DNA of 10,175 bases from Succinatimonas sp. UBA7265 (GCA_002473165.1 DKSD01000060.1:1-10175), one strand, 5' to 3'; positions 1-6,544 are shown, counted from the first letter of the stretch. Translations and numbers: made by a program. Notes: generated by a model not told the origin, from the letters alone.

Positions 1-55
1 GCATTTCTGCTACTGAGCCTTTTATAACAGAACTGCTTCAGCGCCAACGGGCATC

Positions 56-81
56 AAAAAGCCGCGGCCTGGAGCCGCGGC
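56..81 (-). terminator. Rho-independent terminator of the metQ-M20 peptidase unit
   Basis: Read on the minus strand, an 8-bp perfect GC stem (GCCGCGGC, five-base loop TCCAG, GCCGCGGC) is followed at once by TTTTT. It can extend to 10 bp with flanking AA/TT. It lies 21 bases beyond the stop codon of the M20 peptidase gene, where an intrinsic terminator is expected. The plus strand lacks a T-run after the stem, so it acts mainly on the minus strand. Confidence 0.92.
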
Positions 82-102
82 TTAGATGACGGAAAGGCAG
101 GA

Positions 103-1221
103 TCACAGCCTCCTGATCACGGCGTTGATCATGTTTACCGACTCCTCAACCGAGGTGAGGTCCAGCCATTCGCGCTCGGTATGGCACTCATAGCCGCGGG
201 GTCCCAGCGCGTCGAGCACCGGTGTGCCGCACTGCGAGATGTGGTTGCCGTCGGAGATCCCGCCTGAGGAGAAGAACCTCGCTTTAAACCCAAGCTCCGC
301 AGCCGCATCGGAGACGATCTGCTCAAGCTCGTGCGTCCTCGGGGTGATGATCATGGGCTTTTTGACCAGCAGGATGTCGTACTCGGCGCGGATATCTTTG
401 CCAAACGGCTTTTCAAACTCCTGTTTAAAGGCGCTGATGAAGCGATCCCACTGTTCGTTTTCCCAAAAGCGCACGTCGATGCGCGCCTGGCACTCCTCAG
501 GGATGGCGTTGGCAACCGTGCCGCCCTGGATCGTCCCGAAGTTGACGGTGACGTTCTCGTCTGCAAGCGCGTTGATGCGCAGGATGCAGTTGGCCATGGC
601 GGTGATCGCCGAGCGGCCCTTTTCCGGACAGAACCCGGCGTGGGCGCCCACGCCGTGCATAAAGACATCGATGTGGGAAATGCCTTTGCGCTTCTCGGCA
701 TAAAGCCCCTGCTCCGTGGCGCTTTCAAACACCAGCGCAAAGCGCGAGCGTTTGGCATAGGAGTCTATCCACGCCTCAGAGTGCAGCGAGCCGAACTCCT
801 CGTCGGTGTTTAAGCACACGGCGATCTTCACGCGCTTGCGCTCCTCGGCACTCAGGCGGGTGAGCGCCCAGAGGATCGCCAGATCGCCGTCTTTCATGTC
901 GGCAACGCCCGGACCGAAAGCCTTGTTACCTTCACGCCTGAACGGGCGGGCGGCGGCGGTGCCGCGCACAAACACGGTGTCGAGGTGGCCTGAGAGCAGC
1001 AGATCGTACTCTTTGGCGTCTTTGTCGGTGGTCGCGAAGACCCCGTGGCCTGCCTTGGGCCCGAGATCCACCTCCTCGGCGTAAAAGCCGGCTTCCTCAA
1101 ACCAGCTTTTAAACAGGCGCGCCTGGCAGGTCACGTCTTCGGGGAAGTGGGTGCCGCAGTCCTGGTTGACGCTCTGCTCAAGTTTTTGGCAGTACCCGTC
1201 AAGATCTTTGATAACGGACAT
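103..1221 (-). CDS. M20 family zinc metallopeptidase (carboxypeptidase G2/ArgE-like)
   Basis: Predicted cytoplasmic two-zinc amidohydrolase of 372 residues, a usual length for M20 enzymes; no signal peptide is seen. The family pattern is complete: SGHLDTV with His79 and Asp81, bridging Asp108 in GVADMKDG, the Glu141-Glu142 pair in NTDEEFGS (general base and zinc ligand), Glu166 in FESA, and His347 in YECHTER. The lid/dimerisation domain starts near residue 180 and carries GVGAHAG with His195. The family removes C-terminal amino acids from peptides or acyl groups from N-acyl amino acids; the sequence does not say which. The order and spacing of ligands look closest to glutamate carboxypeptidase (CPG2-type). 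The ATG start has GAAGG five bases upstream. The gene follows metQ by only 11 bases, so co-transcription and a substrate delivered by the MetNIQ transporter are likely, for example a methionine-containing dipeptide or an N-acyl-methionine. That substrate is inference. Confidence 0.88.
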   Translation of the reverse strand: MSVIKDLDGYCQKLEQSVNQDCGTHFPEDVTCQARLFKSWFEEAGFYAEEVDLGPKAGHGVFATTDKDAKEYDLLLSGHLDTVFVRGTAAARPFRREGNKAFGPGVADMKDGDLAILWALTRLSAEERKRVKIAVCLNTDEEFGSLHSEAWIDSYAKRSRFALVFESATEQGLYAEKRKGISHIDVFMHGVGAHAGFCPEKGRSAITAMANCILRINALADENVTVNFGTIQGGTVANAIPEECQARIDVRFWENEQWDRFISAFKQEFEKPFGKDIRAEYDILLVKKPMIITPRTHELEQIVSDAAAELGFKARFFSSGGISDGNHISQCGTPVLDALGPRGYECHTEREWLDLTSVEESVNMINAVIRRL

Positions 1222-1232
1222 GGCGGCCTTCG

Positions 1233-2075
1233 TTATTTAACGTAGCCTTTCTTCGCGCCCTTCCAGGCCGGAATGAATGCGCCGTGGTACTCGCGGTACA
1301 GCGTGTCGGACACGGCGTCGCTGTTGTAAGCTTCAACGACTTTCTTATACACCGGGTTGTCCTTGTCTTCGCTGCGGGCGACGATCACGTTCACGAGCAG
1401 CGGGGCAAGCTTGTTCACGGAAGGATCGAGGTTCTCCTGGTAGATGGAGTCCTTCGTCGGATCGAGGTGCGCGGTGAAAGCGTTGCCGCCGTTGATGAGC
1501 GCGGCGCTCACGTCAGGGAGGATGCGCGCGAGGATGCCGGACTCGGCTTCGCGGATCTCGATCTTTTTGTTGTATTTGGTGATGTCAGCCTTGGTCGGGG
1601 TGTAGCCCTTCTCAGGGTTCACCTCGATGAGGCCTGCGGACTCAAGCACTTTGAGGGCGCGGCCGCCGTTGGTGAGATCGGAGGGGATGGCGATGATATC
1701 GCCGTCTTTGATCTCATCCATGGACTTCAGTTTTTCTTTGTTATTGAAGACGCACAGCGGGGTGATGAGTGTGTCGCCGATGGCCTCGATCTTATAGCCG
1801 TTGCGGGCGATGTCGTTCTTTAAGAAGGCCTTGTGCTGGAAGGCGTTGAGATCGATGTCGCCGTCGTTTAGGGCGCGGTTAGGCGTGGCGTAGTCGGAGA
1901 ATTTGACGAGCTTGACCTCGATGTTGTCTTTCTTGAGGATTTCGTTGATGGTGTCCCACTGGGCGTTGTAGGCGCCGACGACGCCGACTTTGACGACGGT
2001 GGGGTCGGCTGCGGAGGCTGAGGCGGCGACGGTGACGGCGGCGGCCGCGAGCACGGCTTTAATTAAACTCTTCAT
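1233..2075 (-). CDS. metQ: MetQ/NlpA family ABC transporter substrate-binding protein
   Basis: Periplasmic solute-binding protein of the methionine uptake (MUT) ABC family, 280 residues from the chosen start. Family hallmarks are visible: FSDYATPNRAL, then NAFQHKAFL (about residues 77-85) and IPSDLTNGGRAL (about 130-141). The N-terminus has a Lys, an alanine-rich hydrophobic core and an ASASA-AD signal peptidase I site near residue 22. There is no lipobox cysteine; the only Cys (about residue 108) is in the mature protein. It therefore looks like a soluble periplasmic form, not the lipoprotein known in E. coli. An ATG nine bases further upstream (2084) is in frame, but the AAGGA ribosome site abuts it, whereas it sits 8 bases before the ATG at 2075. 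The partner metNI genes lie divergently upstream. The ligand is probably L-methionine or a derivative, but family members also bind other small amino acids or dipeptides. Confidence 0.9.
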   Translation of the reverse strand: MKSLIKAVLAAAAVTVAASASAADPTVVKVGVVGAYNAQWDTINEILKKDNIEVKLVKFSDYATPNRALNDGDIDLNAFQHKAFLKNDIARNGYKIEAIGDTLITPLCVFNNKEKLKSMDEIKDGDIIAIPSDLTNGGRALKVLESAGLIEVNPEKGYTPTKADITKYNKKIEIREAESGILARILPDVSAALINGGNAFTAHLDPTKDSIYQENLDPSVNKLAPLLVNVIVARSEDKDNPVYKKVVEAYNSDAVSDTLYREYHGAFIPAWKGAKKGYVK

Positions 2076-2083
2076 CTTAAACA

Positions 2084-2088
2084 TCCTT
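2084..2088 (-). promoter_or_regulatory. Ribosome binding site that decides the metQ start
   Basis: Minus-strand AAGGA lies 8 bases before the ATG at 2075 but directly against the in-frame ATG at 2084, whose A is the last base of the motif. The spacing favours the inner start, which also gives a conventional signal peptide beginning MKSLIKAV. Confidence 0.7.
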
Positions 2089-2104
2089 GTTTTTACGTTT
2101 CAGG

Positions 2105-2130
2105 GCAGGCGCCGCAAACAGGCGCGCTGC
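2105..2130 (-). promoter_or_regulatory. GC-rich hairpin in the presumed metQ 5' leader
   Basis: On the plus strand GCAGGCGCC, loop GCAAACA, then GGCGC, one bulged G and CTGC form a nine-pair stem. On the minus strand it falls within the presumed untranslated leader of metQ, about 30 bases before the start codon. No T-run follows in the minus direction, so it is not a standard terminator. It could affect RNA stability or translation, or be incidental in a GC-rich genome. Confidence 0.35.
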
Positions 2131-2145
2131 ATCATTTAATGCCCC

Positions 2146-2174
2146 ATTATGGCCGCCTCCAGGCGTTTCTCCAA
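2146..2174 (-). promoter_or_regulatory. Candidate sigma-70 promoter of metQ
   Basis: The minus strand shows CATAAT (2146-2151, five of six to consensus) with TTGGAG (2169-2174, three of six) 17 bases upstream. Transcription would begin near 2139 and give a leader of about 64 bases containing the 2105-2130 hairpin. The -35 match is weak, so this is a candidate only. Confidence 0.35.
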
Positions 2175-2224
2175 ACACTTATTTTCTATGGGCAGATATT
2201 GAGCAAATCTATACCTAAACTTTG

Positions 2225-2241
2225 CGTTCAAGCTTTGAACG
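2225..2241. promoter_or_regulatory. Perfect 17-bp operator-like palindrome between metQ and metN
   Basis: CGTTCAA, spacer GCT, then TTGAACG: seven-base perfect arms. It lies 77 bases before the metN start and about 150 bases before the metQ start, in the only divergent regulatory region of the transporter. Size and symmetry suit a dimeric helix-turn-helix regulator. It is not a MetJ box (AGACGTCT-type repeats are absent) and has the reverse arm order of the MetR consensus TGAA-N5-TTCA. The regulator is unknown. Confidence 0.45.
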
Positions 2242-2262
2242 GGCACGCTCCCGCGCCCTTTT
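2241..2262 (+). promoter_or_regulatory. Terminator-like hairpin upstream of metN (possible attenuator)
   Basis: GGGCACG, loop CTCC, CGCGCCC can form a seven-position stem with one A-C mismatch, followed by TTTT. It abuts the 17-bp palindrome, sharing base 2241, and ends 55 bases before the metN ATG. If transcription of metNI starts upstream of it, it could act as an attenuator. The stem is short and imperfect and no promoter upstream is convincing. A weaker promoter reading (TTTGCC at 2260-2265 and TAAGAT at 2282-2287, spacing 16) would start downstream of it. Confidence 0.25.
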
Positions 2263-2317
2263 GCCTGTGCGCTTTTTCGTCTAAGATCCTTAACGTTGCA
2301 TTAAAAGAGGTTCAGCC

Positions 2318-3346
2318 ATGATCAGGCTTGATCACATCACCAAGACTTTCACCGACGGGCGGCGCACCGTGCACGCGGTCAAAGACGTGAGCCTGGAGGT
2401 CCGTGACGGCGAGATCTTCGGGATCATCGGGTTCTCAGGCGCCGGCAAATCCACGCTGGTGCGCTGCATCAACCTGTTAGAGCGCCCGACAGCGGGCAAA
2501 GTATTTCTCGATGACACGGAACTGACCGCGCTCGATGACGCGGCGCTGCGCAAGGTGCGCCAGGGCATGGGCATGATCTTCCAGCACTTCAACCTAATGC
2601 CCTCGCGCACGGTCTTTGAGAATGTTGATTTGCCTTTAAAACGCACCGGCATGCCCAAAGATCAGCGCCGTGAAAAGATCATGGAGCTTTTGGAGATGGT
2701 CGGGCTTTCTGACAAATCCCAGGCCTATCCCTCAGAGCTCTCAGGAGGCCAAAAGCAGCGCGTGGCGATCGCCAGGGCGCTCTCGTGCGATCCCAAGGTG
2801 CTTTTGTGCGATGAGGCGACCTCGGCGCTTGATCCGCAGACGACGCAGCAGATCTTAAAGCTCTTAAAGGAGCTCAACGCCAAGCTTAAGATCAGCATCG
2901 TCGTCATCACCCATCAGATGTCCGTGGTCAAGGCTATCTGCGATCGGGCGGCCGTCATGGAGCAGGGCAGGGTCACCGAGTGCGGCAGCGTCTACGATCT
3001 CTTTGCCGATCCGCGCGATGAGAGCACCCGCCACTTCCTGGAGATGGCCTCGAACGTCGGCTCGTTTCTTGAGACTTTCGATGTTCCGGGATCGCTTGCC
3101 GATCTGCATGACGGCACCCACATCTGGTTCCTCGTCTACACCGGCGAATCCACCGGGGAAGCGCTGATGAGCAGGATCTATCAGCTCTTTAAAGTCGAGG
3201 CCAACATCCTTTACGGCGACATCGACTATATAAAAGGGCGCCCTTTGGGCAAGCTGGCGGTGAACCTGCGCGGCGATCCCGCGGACGTGGAGAAAGCCGT
3301 GCAGTACATCAAAGATCAGGGCGTAAAGACGGAGATGCTCAAATGA
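2318..3346 (+). CDS. metN: Methionine ABC transporter ATP-binding protein MetN
   Basis: ATPase of the MetNIQ importer, 342 residues, the usual MetN length. The ABC domain is complete: Walker A GFSGAGKST (38-46), Q-loop Gln89 in MIFQHFNL, signature LSGGQKQR (141-148), Walker B VLLCDEATSALD (161-172, with Asp165 and Glu166), and H-loop His199 in VITHQM. The C-terminal part (about 260-340) fits the NIL/ACT-like domain that in E. coli MetN binds cytoplasmic methionine and shuts down transport (transinhibition), so post-translational feedback is expected. The ATG at 2318 has an AGAGG ribosome site 7 bases upstream. The stop overlaps the metI start as ATGA, so translation is coupled. The matching binding protein gene lies divergently upstream rather than in the usual downstream position. 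Confidence 0.95.
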   Translation: MIRLDHITKTFTDGRRTVHAVKDVSLEVRDGEIFGIIGFSGAGKSTLVRCINLLERPTAGKVFLDDTELTALDDAALRKVRQGMGMIFQHFNLMPSRTVFENVDLPLKRTGMPKDQRREKIMELLEMVGLSDKSQAYPSELSGGQKQRVAIARALSCDPKVLLCDEATSALDPQTTQQILKLLKELNAKLKISIVVITHQMSVVKAICDRAAVMEQGRVTECGSVYDLFADPRDESTRHFLEMASNVGSFLETFDVPGSLADLHDGTHIWFLVYTGESTGEALMSRIYQLFKVEANILYGDIDYIKGRPLGKLAVNLRGDPADVEKAVQYIKDQGVKTEMLK

Positions 3347-4023
3347 CCGATTTCATCAATACGATCATGCCGAACTTTGAGCCGCTCAAAGGCGAGTTCT
3401 GGGAATGCTTTGTGCAGACGCTCATCATGATCGGCGTATCCGGCACCATCGCCTGGTTCTTAGGCGTGGCGCTAGGGGTGACGCTCGTGCTCACTCGCAA
3501 GACCGGGATCACCCCGCATCCTTTGATCTTCACCTGCTGCGATCGCTCCATAGACGTGATCCGCTCCGTGCCGTTCATCATCCTGATGGTGCTTTTGATC
3601 CCGCTGTCGCGCCTGATCGTCGGCACGGGCTCCGGGCTTGCCGGATCGTTTGTGGCTTTGGTCTTTGGCACGGTGCCGTTTTTTGCCCGCCAGATAGAGC
3701 AGGTGCTTTCGGATCTGGATCCGGGCCTGGTCGAGGCGGCGCAGGCCATGGGCTTCTCGCCGCGCGAGATCGTGTTCTCGGTGTACTTAAAAGAGTCGAT
3801 TCCGGCAATCACCCGTGTCACCATGATCACGTTCGTGAGCTTCGTCGGCATCACCGCGATCGCAGGCGCCATCGGCGCAGGCGGCCTCGGCGACTTTGCC
3901 ATCCGCTATGGCTACCAGATGGGCTACCGTGACATGATTTGGCTTACTGTGGCCGTCATCCTCATCATGATCAGCATTTTCCAGTTCTTTGGAAACCTGC
4001 TCATCAAAAAGACCACCCACTAA
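3343..4023 (+). CDS. metI: Methionine ABC transporter permease MetI
   Basis: Inner-membrane permease of the MetNIQ importer, 226 residues, normal for MetI. Hydrophobic segments are visible at about residues 22-50, 70-92, 98-115, 155-185 and 198-218, consistent with a five-helix MetI topology. The coupling-helix EAA motif is present: EAAQAMGFSPREIVFSVYLK with the family glycine at 137, ending at Pro154, which docks onto MetN. The ATG overlaps the metN stop (ATGA), with GGAG eight bases upstream inside metN. A strong terminator lies 21 bases after the stop, so metNI is a two-gene transcription unit that must draw its binding protein from the divergent metQ. Confidence 0.94.
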   Translation: MTDFINTIMPNFEPLKGEFWECFVQTLIMIGVSGTIAWFLGVALGVTLVLTRKTGITPHPLIFTCCDRSIDVIRSVPFIILMVLLIPLSRLIVGTGSGLAGSFVALVFGTVPFFARQIEQVLSDLDPGLVEAAQAMGFSPREIVFSVYLKESIPAITRVTMITFVSFVGITAIAGAIGAGGLGDFAIRYGYQMGYRDMIWLTVAVILIMISIFQFFGNLLIKKTTH

Positions 4024-4044
4024 CATCTTCTCCCCGATCCGAAC

Positions 4045-4072
4045 GCCGCCGCGTCACAGCCGGCGGCTTTTT
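4045..4072 (+). terminator. Rho-independent terminator after metI
   Basis: GCCGCCG, nine-base loop CGTCACAGC, CGGCGGC, then TTTTT. This is a perfect 7-bp GC stem with an immediate U-tract, 21 bases after the metI stop. Confidence 0.88.
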
Positions 4073-4274
4073 CGTCTCCGGATCCGGTTTATTCCCTGAA
4101 TTCCTTAAGCAATGGGAAAAACGCTTAACGTTGCGTCCGTGGCTCCGTGAAGGTGCATTCTGATATTTTTGAACAAACTCTCATTTTTTTTTTTTTTTGC
4201 TTTATTAGACACTTAAACACAAAGAAAGAACGCTAACTCTTTATTTTTAGATAATTTTTAGGAGAGAAGGAACT
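4073..4274 (+). promoter_or_regulatory. AT-rich upstream region of the zinc-binding membrane protein, with a T15 tract
   Basis: This non-coding stretch is clearly richer in A and T than its surroundings. It holds a six-base inverted repeat (TTAAGC at 4105-4110, GCTTAA at 4123-4128), a run of 15 T at 4184-4198, and a GATAAT box at 4250-4255 that could be a -10 element but has no good -35 at normal spacing. A TTGAAC box (4169-4174) lies just before the T-run. AGGAG (4260-4264) and GAAGG (4266-4270) precede the ATG at 4275. A promoter must lie here because a terminator separates the gene from metI, but I cannot place it firmly. Confidence 0.4.
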
Positions 4275-4967
4275 ATGGCGATCATGAAATGCCCGGAATG
4301 CGGCAAAGAGATGTCGGATAAAGCAGAAAAATGCCCGAACTGCGGAGCGCCAAACCCGAATTTTGACCCTGACATTCCCAGAGCCGGCGAACTCTTCACG
4401 CCCTGCACGAAGCACCCTGACCGTAAAGCAAAACTTACGTGCTCAGTCTGCGGCAAGCATATGTGCACCGTCTGCGCTGTCGATTCCATTACGATGAACG
4501 ACGGTACGGTTTACTGCCCTGAATGCTACCTCGAAGCGGTTAAAAAGGAGAAAAAACAATTAAAACGTTCGCAGATATTCAGCTATATAGGCCTTGCGTG
4601 GTTCTCTTTCTTCCTCATTGTGGCGATCGGGGCATCGATCTACAGCGTTACGCAGTCTGCGCCTTTTGGGATGGTGTTATTGACTTTCTGGTTTTATATG
4701 GCCTTTGCCTCATTGCTTCCGTTATTTGGAAAAATGTTTATGAATACCGCAGGCACAACCCTTGGGGCACTTGAACTGCATAAGAATTTTTGGACAACCG
4801 TATTTATCCTCTTGATTTATGCATTTATTGCAGGGCCGATTGCTGCCGTGATTGCAGCAGTTAACAGAATAAAAAACCTGAAGGCGTGCAAAGAAGGCCT
4901 TAAAAACGACGATGCTGCGATCGAGAAGTACGAGAAGATCGTCGCAGAACGTGCCGCCGCAGCCTGA
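4275..4967 (+). CDS. Zinc-ribbon / B-box-like zinc finger membrane protein of unknown function
   Basis: A 230-residue protein I can describe but not name. Residues 6-23 form a short zinc ribbon (CPEC then CPNC: Cys6, 9, 20, 23). Residues 44-84 form a second cysteine-rich module with spacing like a B-box finger (Cys44, His47, Cys56, Cys59, Cys64, Cys67, Cys81, Cys84). A basic linker (about 88-99, KKEKKQLKR) precedes three likely membrane helices at about 101-125, 131-152 and 172-197. The tail is charged and ends in alanines. There is no signal peptide, so by the positive-inside rule the zinc modules are probably cytoplasmic. Codon use is more AT-rich than in the neighbours (frequent tta, att, ttt), which could mean a separate origin or weaker expression. 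The gene is monocistronic, between the metI terminator and a convergent gene. The ATG at 4275 is favoured by the AGGAG/GAAGG site. A role in metal sensing or protein interaction at the membrane is only a guess. Confidence 0.8.
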   Translation: MAIMKCPECGKEMSDKAEKCPNCGAPNPNFDPDIPRAGELFTPCTKHPDRKAKLTCSVCGKHMCTVCAVDSITMNDGTVYCPECYLEAVKKEKKQLKRSQIFSYIGLAWFSFFLIVAIGASIYSVTQSAPFGMVLLTFWFYMAFASLLPLFGKMFMNTAGTTLGALELHKNFWTTVFILLIYAFIAGPIAAVIAAVNRIKNLKACKEGLKNDDAAIEKYEKIVAERAAAA

Positions 4968-5034
4968 CATCTTTGATAATGATGAGTATTTGAAAGCAGC
5001 CGGCTAACGCAGATGGGGCCGGCGCTTAGATTAC
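4968..5034. other. Convergent intergenic spacer with a GCCGGC inverted repeat
   Basis: Between the plus-strand zinc-protein gene and the minus-strand terminator, GCCGGC occurs at 4999-5004 and 5018-5023. The copies could pair as a 6-bp stem around a 13-base loop, but no T-run follows, so a plus-strand terminator is not convincing here. The next hairpin (5041-5066) is followed by TTCTT on the plus strand and may serve both genes. Confidence 0.3.
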
Positions 5035-5066
5035 AAAAAACACCGGATGCTTTGCAGCACCCGGCG
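5035..5066 (-). terminator. Rho-independent terminator of the phytase-like gene
   Basis: On the minus strand an 11-pair stem (two G-T wobbles) closes a GCAA tetraloop of the stable GNRA class and is followed by TTTTTT. It begins 19 bases beyond the stop of the minus-strand gene. Confidence 0.88.
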
Positions 5067-5085
5067 TTCTTCATTGATGACTGTA

Positions 5086-6429
5086 TCAGAGCCTGCTGTC
5101 GAGCTTGATGAACATCAGCTTCTGCACCTGCTCCTCAGGGGCGTTGCGGCCGAAGTCGAACTTAGGATTCGCCTTTTTGCCGTCGACGGTGTAGCTGCCG
5201 TCATCCTCAAGCGTGTAATCGCCAGGCTTGGCCTTCTCGCGTTCAGGATCGCTGACGTCAAGCTCCAGACCGAAGTCGTTGTCGTTCGTGACGACAAGCG
5301 TATTACGATCAGGCAGCATGGTCAGGCCCTCGGCCTTCTCGATGTCCCAGCCCAGTTTGCGCAGGTCGACCAACAGGGTCTTCTTTGCAAGGCGGAAACC
5401 GCCCGCGTCCTTGAAGAACTCAGGCTCAAGCCCGTCTTTTTGGGCATCCGTGAGATCGTCTGCCTTGGAGAAATCGACGCGGTAGATGCGGTTTTGCATC
5501 TTCTTGTCTTTGTCTTTGCCCTGCTCGATGATCAGCACTTCGTGGTTGTTCACCGCGAGGATGTCGCCTAACTTGGCATCGCCGGGCTTCTTGTAGTCAG
5601 TGTTGATCGGGTAGCCCACGGTCTTGACCTTGCGCGTTACCGGATCTATGAGCGCGAGGCGGCAGAACGAGGCAGTCTTGCCGGATTTCTGATCGCCGTG
5701 TTTGAGGTTTAGGACGCTCTGCTCCATGAGCGCCAGCGTGCCGTCAGGCAGGATGGTCACGCCTTCGGCGCCGCGGTTAGGGGTGCGGTGTTTAAAGATC
5801 TCAGGGATCCCCTGGCCCGGGGCAAGTTTTTCCTGAAGCACGCCGTCTTTGTCAAAACGGGTGAGGAACGGCCCGTATTCGTCGGAGATCCACATGTCGC
5901 CGTTTTTGTCGAAGGCCAGGCCTTCAGGATCCTGGCCGTTGACGTCATAGCCCATGAGGCGGTTCTCGTCGTCAAGCGCGGCCTCGCCGGTGGAGCCGGT
6001 GCCCTGAGGGATGGGCAGACCGGTGATCGGGGTGCCGTCGGCGTTTTTGAGGGTGATGGTCTTTACGATCTCAGCCTTGCCGTCTTTGTATTTGATGATG
6101 CCGATCTCCGGGGCAAACTTCGGTGAGGGAAAGTATTTGGCGCTCTGCGCTTTCCCGTCCTTGCCGTGCACCAAGGGGCCGTCGGCGTTAGGGCCGCGAT
6201 CGGTCAGGCCGTAAAAGAGCAGCGAACCGTCGCTGTCTTTTCCGTAATAGGCCAGCGCCGAGCCAAAGCCGGTCACGAAGCCGTCCTTAAAGAGAGGGTT
6301 CTTCCCCTCATAAGGCACATAGAAATTTGGAGCCACCGCGACATCGGTAAAGGATGTCTCGACAGCCTGGGCGCAGTGAGCCGCGGAAACAGCCACGGCG
6401 GCTGCAATCAGAGTCTTAGCGATCTTCAT
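5086..6429 (-). CDS. Exported esterase-like/phytase-like (PF13449-type) beta-propeller protein
   Basis: A 447-residue protein with a Sec signal peptide (MKIAKTLIAAAVAVSAAHCAQA, cut near AQA-VE). The Cys in the AAHC stretch is a poor lipobox, so a soluble periplasmic protein is more likely. The mature part resembles the phytase-like domain family. Repeated blade motifs contain Glu-Gly: QDPEGLAFDKNGDMWISDEYGP (split here over about 166-187), GAEGVTILPDGTLALMEQS (about 220-238) and KAEGLTMLPDRNTLVVTND (about 365-383), typical of a propeller with acidic, probably metal-binding residues. Family members are annotated as esterase-like or phosphodiesterase-like, and true phytase activity is mostly unproven. 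An in-frame TTG at 6435 would add two residues; ATG at 6429 is preferred for its signal peptide. No clear Shine-Dalgarno sequence is seen upstream of either. The gene is monocistronic, flanked by a terminator on each side, and could scavenge phosphate from organic phosphoesters. Confidence 0.82.
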   Translation of the reverse strand: MKIAKTLIAAAVAVSAAHCAQAVETSFTDVAVAPNFYVPYEGKNPLFKDGFVTGFGSALAYYGKDSDGSLLFYGLTDRGPNADGPLVHGKDGKAQSAKYFPSPKFAPEIGIIKYKDGKAEIVKTITLKNADGTPITGLPIPQGTGSTGEAALDDENRLMGYDVNGQDPEGLAFDKNGDMWISDEYGPFLTRFDKDGVLQEKLAPGQGIPEIFKHRTPNRGAEGVTILPDGTLALMEQSVLNLKHGDQKSGKTASFCRLALIDPVTRKVKTVGYPINTDYKKPGDAKLGDILAVNNHEVLIIEQGKDKDKKMQNRIYRVDFSKADDLTDAQKDGLEPEFFKDAGGFRLAKKTLLVDLRKLGWDIEKAEGLTMLPDRNTLVVTNDNDFGLELDVSDPEREKAKPGDYTLEDDGSYTVDGKKANPKFDFGRNAPEEQVQKLMFIKLDSRL

Positions 6430-6515
6430 ATGCAATAAAAAACAACAGAAAAATACAACGCCTGTAATTTAAGCGTGCCGCGGTTAAGGGCAGATGTCGC
6501 CTCTGTTAAGCGAAT

Positions 6516-6544
6516 GTTATATACAAGTTTGTCGAACGTACGAA
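6516..6544 (-). promoter_or_regulatory. Candidate promoter of the phytase-like gene
   Basis: The minus strand shows TATAAC (6516-6521, five of six) with TTCGTA (6539-6544, three of six) 17 bases upstream. Transcription would start near 6509, giving a leader of about 80 bases. The -35 box overlaps the T-run of the upstream terminator, so the two units are packed tightly. Confidence 0.4.

Noticed and set aside
2085..2317. MetJ boxes or a SAM riboswitch controlling the methionine transporter
   Set aside because: No AGACGTCT-like tandem repeats and no recognisable SAM riboswitch core are visible in either orientation.
2139..2321. Open frame of 60 codons that ends in an ATGA overlap with the metN start, possibly a leader peptide
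   Set aside because: It has no ribosome site and no recognisable protein features, and it runs through the palindrome and hairpins. The overlap is probably chance, although a coupled leader cannot be excluded without ribosome profiling.
2289..4134. Shared 11-mer CTTAACGTTGC upstream of metN (2289-2299) and downstream of metI (4124-4134)
   Set aside because: Several identical 11-mers are expected by chance in a 10-kb window, and the contexts differ.
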